A stretch of DNA of 64,000 bases from Gadus chalcogrammus. Taxonomy: Eukaryota; Chordata; Actinopteri; Gadiformes; Gadidae. Below, piece by piece: positions 56,414-64,000 of the stretch. The translations under genes and the position numbers were made by a program. The notes beneath the pieces are model-generated. The model saw only the letters and a program-made list of their open reading frames with translations. It was not told where the DNA came from and did no database searches. Where the stretch lies: assembly GCF_026213295.1 (NCBI RefSeq), contig NC_079426.1, forward strand, positions 19,637,817-19,701,816, read 5' to 3'. Each line of letters starts with the position of its first letter. The first letter of the stretch is position 1.

Positions 56414-57086
56414 TAGGAAACCCAAACGCCGCCGTGTTTGGGTGATAGAGTTTAGATCGGGTTAGATTAAATAATCTCGGATAAAAATAACAATAATCGG
56501 GTTAAATAACTTCACATGGTGTGTCTGGTGTGTTTCCAGCATTCGTAGTGTTGATCAGCAGATATATAGTCCGCCAAGACGTTGAGGTTGCTTAGCAACC
56601 AGAGACTCTGTCCATGCAAGTGAACGGAGCGTTCCCTCTTCGTCATAACTATCAAACCAAACATCCTTCACATTCACCGAGCGAACATTATGAAAGTAAA
56701 ATGCACATTTCTCGCTAAAAATGTTTCCATAAACGCATTTAATGGCGTAACTATGTTACTATTTCCACACAGAATAAAGAAAGATGTCGGCCGTATGCTT
56801 CTGTCCAAGCTCACTACTCTATGCCAGTGACGTCGGGTCAAGCTCAACGCTGATTGGGCAACGCGGCTAATCGTCATGCGTAAAAAGTAAAAAAAAAATA
56901 ACACCGCGCGTAGGTGCGTTAGGTGCGAATATATACGCAGCTCATACGCGGCTAACGCGGCTAAAATGTTGCTTTAGCGCATGTAACTACGCAGCTCATA
57001 TGCACGTAAACCAATGGTTCCCTATGGAAAAATTGCCGATTTTATACGCGTCGTACGCGGGTAACGCGGTTGGTGTGGCCGTACCT
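56414..57086 (+). mobile_element. Deletion derivative of a Harbinger element
   Basis: 56414-56447 matches transposase exon 1 of the copy at 6543 (AGGAAACCCAAACGCC, coding RKPKRR). The right end at 57086 is the inverted form of the terminal repeat at 6543. The remainder is non-coding, with AACGCGGCTAA phrases. The left terminal repeat was not found. Confidence 0.6.
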
Positions 57087-57384
57087 TTACCTTGCGTTCA
57101 CACCAAAAGATGCAAAAAGTTGACGCGCGGCACGATCCCATTCAAAGTGAATGTAGAGACGCGTTGCTGCTTTGCTGCCGCAGCACTTGCTGCAGAGAAA
57201 ACCAGCAGCAATATTTGATTTGCGGCGCGGCAAAATCTGATCTGCAGCGCGGCATGCCCGTGCCCGGCTGGGCACGGGCGGCGGGCGCGTTCACGTATTT
57301 TGCGGCGCGTCAAATGCTGCTCGAGTTGAAATATTTCAACTTTTCGGCAGCAAACGCGTGATGACAGCCAATCAGCGTTCAACA

Positions 57385-57538
57385 GCGTTGCCACTGAGGC
57401 GTTGCCACTGAGGCGTTGCCACTGAGGCGTTGCCACTGAGGCGTTGCCACTGAGGCGTTGCCACTGAGGCGTTGCCACTGAGGCGTTGCCACTGAGGCGT
57501 TGCCACTGAGGCGTTGCCACTGAGGCGTTGCCACTGAG
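57385..57538. repeat. Minisatellite, 14 bp unit, 11 perfect copies
   Basis: GCGTTGCCACTGAG repeated 11 times without error, between the left terminal region and the MADF gene. Confidence 0.97.
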
Positions 57539-57619
57539 TGACATGCCGTAACAGCCAATCAGTGTTACTCCCTTGGAGTGACCTTGAGTTCACTACCTGA
57601 TCCAGATCAAAGCGCTAAA

Positions 57620-58716
57620 ATGGAGGAGAAGATCATAATTGCAGTCTCCGCATACCCGGTGATCTTCAATACAACCTTGGCTAGTTACAAGGACCGGACG
57701 GTCAAGGCCAAGGCTTGGCTGAAGGTGAGCGAGGAGGTCGGGCTAACTGTTAAGTCTTTTTGAATTTACTTTACTTTAAAAGTTACTTTATTCCAGCTAT
57801 CAATGGAACCAAGCTAGTTAGTGAGCAGTTAGCATTCAACAGTTCAGTTCGAATTACCCAGCGCAGGCTTTTTTCTTGTCAAGAGGAATGCAGACGAAGG
57901 TGGAAGGTCCTGAGGGACACGTACCTCAGGGTGAGACGCAGGGAGGAGGCAGGAAAGAGGAGTGGGTCAGCAGCAGGCCCGTTGAAGACTTGGAAGTACT
58001 CTGCAATCCTGTCTTTCCTCGGCCCATTTGTTACTCCGAGGGAGACCAGTAGCAATATGGTGCTGGGGATCGAGGTAGACAGGATTGCAGAGTACCCAGT
58101 CGAGGACCAGGGTTCAGAGGCAGCAGCAGGGACAGCGAGTGACCTAGGAGGTTGGTCGATAAGCGAAGACACACATGCACGCCCATACACAGCATGATTT
58201 GTTCTATAGATTGATAACTACCTCTTGTCACCTCAAGATCTAAGCTGTGAGGAGCCGGAGGCTGCTGCTGCCTCTGAACCAATTCCACCACCACCACCAA
58301 CTGCTGCTGTCACCACTCCTCCTATTGCCCCAGGTATGTCATTTAACATGAGAAATTACATTTATTTTAAGTTACACTTCGTTTTATGCCGTCATAAGGG
58401 TCCCTATGCATGAATGGTATGTTATGAGTATGACTAGTTATGTACTCATAGCCTTTCATGTTGAATGTATTTTTGTCTGATACCTGACCCAAAAATGTTG
58501 TTTCCATTTGAAACAGTGATGACACAAAACCGAAAGAGGGAGACGGAGATCGAGACCTTACTCCTAAAAGCGATACTTCCTTCCCTGCAACGATTGCCAC
58601 CCAATGCAAAGGAACAAATTAAATTCCAAATGTATACATTATTGCACGATGCAAACTGTGTTCATAATCCAGTAGAGTTTAATTTGATCAATCAATTTGG
58701 ACCAGTCGATGACTAG
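57620..58716 (+). CDS. MADF-BESS protein of the Harbinger element, 229 aa
   Basis: Four exons join in frame at consensus-like sites: 57620-57748, 57886-58150, 58238-58333 and 58517-58716 (690 nt including TAG). The first two encode a MADF (Myb/SANT-like) domain: EEKIIIAVSAYPVIFNTT, KAKAWLKVSEEVG, then ECRRRWKVLRDTYLRVRRRE. A Pro/Ala-rich linker (EPIPPPPPTAA) follows. The last exon has ETLLLKAILPSLQRLPPNAK, a BESS-like interaction motif. In Harbinger elements the second protein binds the terminal regions and helps bring the transposase into the nucleus. No lesion is visible, unlike the transposase. The end of exon 1 is the least certain junction. Confidence 0.75.
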
Positions 58717-58759
58717 GTTCTGGGGTGACAATCGTTGCAGGGAATGATCCATGCCCATT

Positions 58760-58774
58760 TTTTTTTTTTTTTTT
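58760..58774. repeat. T run
   Basis: About 15 T within the intergenic part of the Harbinger element. Confidence 0.9.
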
Positions 58775-60120
58775 GTTTACACACACACATTTCAATGTCT
58801 TTTATTTGTGTCCGCATTTATAAAATACATTGCAAGGGCACAAATATTTTCAGTTGCTTTTGATGCCCTACATCCTCGAAACAACATGTTGCAGTAATTG
58901 AGTCAAACATGCACAGAATAGACAATACGTACACATGAGCTAATTCTGCACACAGTCTGTTAACAGACAGAGAAAATATATGGGTACAGAAAACACCTCC
59001 TCCTCCAAATAGCTCGGCTGCCTATAATGGAGGAGATTGAGCAATATGTTGCAAGCTGCTTGGCTTTACATTTGGACAACCTCATAATTCTCAAGCCTCT
59101 GACCACCAGCCTGTGGACATGACCTAGGCTGCCGAAAATAAAAACGATGAGCTGGCATTTATAGCCTAAATGTATGATAGCTTGCACTAATGGTTGGTAT
59201 TTAACTTGTTTAGTAAGGAAAGCTTCCTCTAAACTTGAGTCAAAAGTGCAACCAACTTCCCATAGGAAAACCTCTCTTATTCTCATCAATCACAATGACA
59301 TCCGGTGTATTTGCTGTTATACCTTTAAATACATGGGGGTCATTGCATTGGAACATTTCTGGTTGTCACACACACACACACACACACACACCAATAAATT
59401 ATTTTTTATACCAAAAATGTGTCTTCATATTCTTTATTGAATGGCCATTGATGGAGGGAAATGTTGCAAAATTATTTTGTGCCACAGATTTTGGGGTCCA
59501 AGCAACTTTGTTTAAGGTATTTTTGTCAGTTATGTGCCCTGTTTTGTGCCCTGCTCGTTGAAGAGCACAACCAAGAACGGGAGGTCCACGCAGCAACAGT
59601 TAAATTAACGTTACATTTATTTAGTAACTCGAAAAACCCCACAAATCAGCATTCTGTAGTGTAGAGTTGTGTTTACAGTTACACTAAACTATGAGTATGC
59701 TTAAGGGCTAGAATAACAACCCCAAACAAAACCCAGTTGGGTGCCAGGCAGCACCAGCCTTCCAGGTGGGAGAGCGAGAGCGCCATGTTGGATTCCCCCC
59801 ATCTTCTGCTTCTTCGGCTTCCTGCAGGTGAGTTCAATCCCTCAATGAGGTGGCCAGCCAATCAGCTTCCCTGGAAGAAGAACAGAGGCCAGCAGAAGGG
59901 AATTAAGACGGCTCAGGACTGTCACAGTTACCTGATTACAAAATATAAACTAACTTTAACATTAACAAACTTAGTTAATAATGGCATATTACTGTTGTAT
60001 GTTAAGGAGACATTCTTCATTAAGTCAGAAGATCACTGTCAATATAGTAATTTCAGGAAGTTTGCACAATAGTAATGTGTGGGTGGCTCTTAAAAGAGCC
60101 GTTTTGGGTGTGCTGGTGCG

Positions 60121-61465
60121 CTACACGTTGTCCCGAATCCTGATGGCTTCCCTCGCTGAGTTGTTGGCAGCAACTCTTCGTAGACCTGGCAGTGGGTCCA
60201 CCTCACGAACTGGGATGTTCCCCCTCAATGCACTTGGGGGGGGGGGTGGTCCTCCGCATGAAGTTGTGGAGAACACAGGTAGCCTTCACACACTTCTCCG
60301 CAACTTCAACGTTGACCTCGAAGGCACGCCTGTAGACCCTCCACTGGGAAGAAAGGATCCCAAAGGCATTCTCCACAACCATCCGAGCTCGGGACAGACG
60401 GTAATTGAAAACCCGGTGCTCTCTTGCCAGGTTGCGACCAGGGAATGGCCTCATGAGGTTTTTCCAAAGTGGAAAGGCCTCATCAGCCACAAAGACATGC
60501 GGCTGTGGTCCTCGGTGGTCAGCTCCTGGTAGTGGCAGGTTGGCAGGCAGTTGGAGGGTGCCAGACTGAAGAGCTGCACCAAAAGCAGAGTTGGCCAGAA
60601 TCCCACCATCGCTGGTTCTTCCGTACCCCCCGACATCAATCACCCGGAAACAATATTCCGCGTCTACAACCGCCAAGAGAACGAGAGAAAGTTCCCTTGT
60701 AGTTGTAGAACTGGGATCCTGAGTGAACAGGGGTTTTAATGACCACATGCTTCCCATCCAATGCTCCACAGCAAAGAGGAACCACCGCTCCTCAAACCTC
60801 CCTGCAATGGACCTCCACTCATCTGTGCTGGGCACAGCCTTGAACTCCTCCACCAGAGAGTCCCAGATTGCAGTGGCAACATCAGGGACAATGCTGGAGA
60901 CAGTGGAGATCCCAACACGGAAACTATTTGCGATGGTCCTGTAGGAGTCCCCAGTGGCTAGGTATCTGCAGAATAAAAAGAAAAAGTGTTGTAGTGAAGA
61001 TAGTATAGGTATCATACATTTACAATATTTTTTCCCCATTTATTTGTAATATTTTTTTTTTACAAAGGCAGGAGTCATATTTGATCAACATAATGGATCT
61101 ATTTATTGTATTTGACTACATACTATACTATTGTCGGCAGAGGATAATAATAATGGTGGTGTCTACCATGGAAACGCCTGCTTGGTGAACCTGAAGTAAA
61201 ATGTTTATGTTTCATCCCATGTTTATGATGTTTCGATTTTTGACACACAAATTATGAAACCACTCACTGGAGACAGATGGACAGGCGCTCCGAAGCTGAG
61301 ATGGAGCGCCTGTAGTTGGTGTCCAACCGAGAGATCCTAGCACCGATCCTAGCTAGCAGGTCATCAAACTGGGCCGGAGTCAGCCTCAAATAGCGCTGGA
61401 AGCGTTCGCCATCCAGACGGTGCTCCTGCAGAAGACGGTGAAATTCACCAAGCTCTTTACGGCTC
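60121..61465 (-). pseudogene. HARBI1-like transposase, truncated and frameshifted
   Basis: On the minus strand exon 1 (about 61465-61268) starts abruptly at RRSRKELGEFHRLLQ, joined directly to terminal-repeat sequence, so the first 40 or so codons are gone. Exon 2 starts at 60965. Two opposing frameshifts (near 60775 and 60685) put the segment with the first catalytic Asp (GALDGKH) out of frame. The second Asp (VFVADEAFP) and the Glu (VVENAFG) are intact. A run of ten C (60238-60247 region) shifts the last 40 codons. The natural end is the TAG at 60121-60123. The sister copy at 6702-8298 supports this reading. Confidence 0.85.
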
Positions 61466-61510
61466 CGACGCGTTCGGGCAGCAAATGCATCTTTTGGTGT
61501 GAACGCAGGG

Positions 61511-61741
61511 TTACTGATTCGACTCTCTGTGAGTCAGCACTGGGTTCTCCATCGTTTGAGGATGGGGTCGTTGTAAGTGCTTTAGGGTGGGAGGGAGGGG
61601 GGTGGAAGGGAGGGAGGGGCGGCGGACTGTGTTTGCTATTTTGGCTGTTATGTCCACCTTGTGTTTACTTTTCTTTTGTCATGCCTTTTTTTTTGGGTGG
61701 GTGTGGGGCTCCTTGCTCATTGTTTTTCTTTATCTTAACTA
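61511..61741. other. Probable LINE spacer, no gene seen
   Basis: G- and T-rich DNA leading into the L1-type fragment. It may be the ORF1-ORF2 spacer of that LINE. Confidence 0.35.
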
Positions 61742-61889
61742 ATGACTGCTAATACTAGTAATTCGGGAATCCCTCACTTCGGTTCCTCAGTGAGGTCTGT
61801 GAGCTGGAATATTAAAGGTATGGGGAGCCCCATTAAGAGGTCGAGAGTATTTTCTCATTTGAAACGTCTAAAACCTGATTTAGTGTTTC
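61742..61889 (+). mobile_element. L1-type LINE ORF2 start, fragment
   Basis: From an ATG at 61742 the frame reads SVRSVSWNIKGMGSPIKRSR and FSHLKRLKPDLVF, the first strand of an L1-type endonuclease with its NxK motif. It stops at 61889, where hAT 3' sequence begins. Confidence 0.7.
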
Positions 61890-61941
61890 CAGTGGCGTAG
61901 CATAGTTGTGCTAGGCCTCGGGGCAAGATCGTGCTGGGCCC

Positions 61942-61943
<2 letters not shown>

Positions 61944-62034
<91 letters not shown>
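61944..62034. repeat. CA microsatellite, about 45 units
   Basis: Uninterrupted CA run. The all Cys/Val and Thr/His frames across it are not genes. Confidence 0.98.
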
Positions 62035-62035
<1 letters not shown>

Positions 62036-62212
62036 GTATTTGCAACACACTGCCTACTATCAAAAACAAAACATAAATAATCCATTCAGCTGACCAAACA
62101 ACATTTCCCAAACAGCACAGCTATGGCCTAATCAAGATGGCCAATGGTGGTAATAACATACTCCTACGGCACAGCGGCCATAACCAATAATAAAATAACT
62201 GCTCTTACCCGT

Positions 62213-62554
62213 TCAGAAGTTAACTCTGCGTGCCTTCTGTTCAGCGAACTCGTTGATGATGGCGGTGAAATCCAATTTTCTAGCTCTTTCATTCTCGATG
62301 GAGAGTATGGCCAATCCACTCAATCGCTCCAGTGCCATGGTGCTCCTTAGGTAAGTCTTTATCAATTTCAGCTTCGAAAATGACCGCTCTGCCGTGGCTA
62401 CAGTCACGGGTATGGTGAGGTACAGAAAAAATGATGTGCAAACATCACTGAATGATGCTGCCAAAGAGCTGTGATCGACAATGAGCATTTTAGCCATATC
62501 CTTAATTGATGGTCCTTTTGCAAATTCAGCCTTAAAACAAGCTCTGAAGGCAAT
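62213..62554 (-). pseudogene. hAT transposase C-terminus (cut by assembly gap)
   Basis: The minus strand encodes the dimerisation region of a hAT-type transposase: SFFLYLTIPVTVATAERSFS, LKLIKTYLRSTM and LSGLAILSIENE, ending at a stop at 62213-62215. The ERSFS..K..K..LR..M pattern is characteristic. Upstream the sequence enters the run of N, so the rest of the gene is unknown. It may be missing from the assembly and not from the genome. Confidence 0.8.
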
Positions 62555-62654
62555 NNNNNNNNNNNNNNNNNNNNNNNNNNNNNNNNNNNNNNNNNNNNNN
62601 NNNNNNNNNNNNNNNNNNNNNNNNNNNNNNNNNNNNNNNNNNNNNNNNNNNNNN
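62555..62654. other. Assembly gap, 100 N
   Basis: Exactly 100 N, the usual placeholder for a gap of unknown size. Order across it is only as good as the scaffolding. Confidence 0.99.
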
Positions 62655-62974
62655 GTGATTTGTTCGCTGGCGTAGTCCAGTCCTGGACCGTGATTTGAGT
62701 CCTCCTGGTAGACTACCAGCAAGCTTAACATATGCGGTAACTGTTAATGATATATGCAATACATTAACAAACGTTGTTTCAAAGTTGTAAAGGCCCATGC
62801 CAGTCAACGGAGCGTTCAACAGCATTGAGAAGAGCCATGTAATAAATAACGATAGTCACATTCATTATTCGATATTCTACGGGACTCCGACTATTCGACG
62901 ATCGTTGCCCATCTCTAACTTCTTTACAACCTCGTTGATGACCAACATTTAGAAAGACATGTAGGCCTAATTCA
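62655..62974. other. No gene seen
   Basis: Sequence right of the gap. It does not continue the hAT reading frame, so a larger piece may be missing. Confidence 0.4.
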
Positions 62975-64000
62975 GGCCCCGTTCACACGAAGCCGATTTC
63001 ATGGCGAAACCGCAAAGGTCTTGTACGGTTCGGCCTTCCGTACACACGAAGCCGGCGAATCCGCTGACCGAAACCGCAAACTTCTGAAACCACCCTCGGA
63101 GGTGGTTTCAAATCTACCCGGTTTCGTTTTGGATTCATGTGTACGCCTGAAACCGACTGAAACCCCAAACCATGACGTCATCGCCCCACCCCTCGACCTC
63201 CTAGCCAATGTCTCTAAAGCCTGCGGAGTCTCAGAAACAAAAAAGTTGATGGCGGACTACAAGCTTGTAATCGTTCTGCAGCATATCATGTCCCTTGTTG
63301 GGTTGCTAAGCCATTATTTATTGAGAATCCGCGACCAAAATGAGAGAAGAAGGACCGACTAATACACGATTTACATCAACCGTGAAGCTCTACCAGGAGG
63401 GCAACCAGGAGAAGATTTTGGGTGAGACCCGGCAGAACCAGCAGTTGGTCGGACAACTTCGTAAATGGAGTTGTCGTGGCCGATGAATGGAGGGAGAACT
63501 TCCGCATGTCCAGAGCTTCTCTCGTCGCACTGAGCGAAGAACTCTGTCCATACATCGATGGACAATACACAACCATGAGGGCGCCAGTTGATACCGTCAA
63601 AAAGGTTGCGGTAACGCTCTATTATCTGAGCGACGAAGGACGGCTACGGAAAACTGCCAACGCCTTCGGCTTGTCGCGACCGACCGTTTCCACCGTGATC
63701 AGAGAGACATGCAAAGCCATCTCCATCCATCTGGGTCCAAAATATATCAAGATGCCTTTTACGGAGCCCGAGGCAGAGGATCTGGTTTTGGGCTTCCATA
63801 GTGCTCATGGCATGCCACAGTGTCTGGGAGCGGTGGACGGCACCCACATTGAAATCAAACAGCCATCCAGAAACTCCATGGACTACATCAACAGGAAAGG
63901 CAAACATTCCCTTAATGTGCAGGCTGTCTGTGACTTCAAGTTCAGATTCATGGATGTATCAATAAAGTGGCCTGGGAGTGTACATGATGCACAAGTTTTT
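62975..64000 (+). mobile_element. Harbinger-type element, left part (runs off window)
   Basis: The likely end GGCCCCGTTCACACGAAG near 62975 is followed by a region rich in CGAAACCGC/GAAGCCG words and a perfect hairpin GAAACCACC..GGTGGTTTC (63085-63108). A transposase follows. The terminal repeat differs from the two Harbinger families above. Confidence 0.6.
63249..64000 (+). CDS. HARBI1-like transposase, third family (partial)
   Basis: A first segment (63249-63362) reads [18 protein letters not shown] and ends at TAA. A second frame, open from 63386 to the window edge (205 codons), begins near [18 protein letters not shown] and continues with [19 protein letters not shown] and a helix-turn-helix ([20 protein letters not shown]). 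Then follow the first catalytic motif [11 protein letters not shown] and [15 protein letters not shown] with the second Asp. The two segments are in different frames, so there is either a small intron or a frameshift between 63362 and 63386. The catalytic Glu lies beyond the window. The long open frame suggests a recent copy. Confidence 0.8.

Larger units (their letters stand above)
57090..61510. mobile_element. PIF/Harbinger element with two genes, 4421 bp
   Basis: The left end CCTTGCGTTCACACCAAAAG and right end CTTTTGGTGTGAACGCAGGG are inverted repeats (24 of 25), with TTA on both sides (57087-57089, 61511-61513). Inside are a MADF-BESS gene on plus and a HARBI1-like transposase on minus, convergent. 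This is the standard two-protein set of the superfamily. The middle part (58717-60120) holds a T run, a CA run (59369-59392) and no further gene that I can see. Confidence 0.85.

Noticed and set aside
57385..57538. Regular 14 bp repeats considered as a CRISPR array
   Set aside because: The units are directly tandem with no spacers, and the DNA is eukaryotic. It is a minisatellite.
61855..62111. Long Cys/Val frames and a Thr/His frame
   Set aside because: Translation of the CA microsatellite.

Overview
This is vertebrate nuclear DNA, most likely from a ray-finned fish. Everything recognisable is eukaryotic: spliced genes with GT-AG introns, fish-type L2 and Rex1 LINEs, PIF/Harbinger and hAT DNA transposons, an endogenous retrovirus with a gammaretrovirus-like gag-pol-env layout, many CA/GT microsatellites, and a run of exactly 100 N (62555-62654) marking a scaffold join. 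I found no conserved single-copy host gene. The window is a repeat-rich accessory region built by repeated transposon insertion. All calls come from reading the sequence; family names are from memory of motifs. Layout from left to right: the 3' half of an L2 LINE (1-1115); a spliced gene with a DUF4806-like domain and four tandemly duplicated small exons (1310-4367); a broken PIF/Harbinger transposase (6543-8300); a 1.1 kb TTAA-flanked inverted-repeat element (8395-9495); a LINE that keeps its 5' half and lacks its 3' half (about 9500-12068); a hAT-like pseudogene (12058-13061, minus); and a solo LTR (13480-14179). The stretch 14385-33147 is best read as one older transposon opened by later insertions. 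A YqaJ-type nuclease gene (plus strand, ends 15238) and a THAP/DDE transposase gene (minus strand, ends 31597) converge on each other. An L2 LINE (15239 to about 31069, minus strand, ORF1 with an esterase domain) sits between them. That LINE is itself split by a 9957 bp endogenous retrovirus (17499-27455) and by a 343 bp Harbinger MITE (30501-30843). The retrovirus has two 785 bp LTRs that look identical, a gag reading frame fused to the integrase N-terminal domain, no protease, reverse transcriptase or RNase H, and an env broken by one frameshift. From 34 to 48 kb lie a spliced DUF7869-like gene with one premature stop (34203-39205), a solo LTR (39966-40316), a broken transposase-like gene (40802-44510) carrying a MITE that holds one MADF exon, an L2 tail, and DUF6589-like exons. 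From 47.7 to 56.2 kb an older LTR element, with about 1 kb LTRs and a tRNA-Trp-like primer site, contains a nearly full-length Rex1 LINE. At 57090-61510 is a Harbinger element with matching inverted repeats and TTA duplications. It holds an apparently intact four-exon MADF-BESS gene facing a damaged HARBI1-like transposase. The MITE at 30501 is a deletion derivative of this element. The window closes with an L1-type LINE fragment, a hAT C-terminus next to the assembly gap, and the start of another HARBI1-like transposase running off the right edge.
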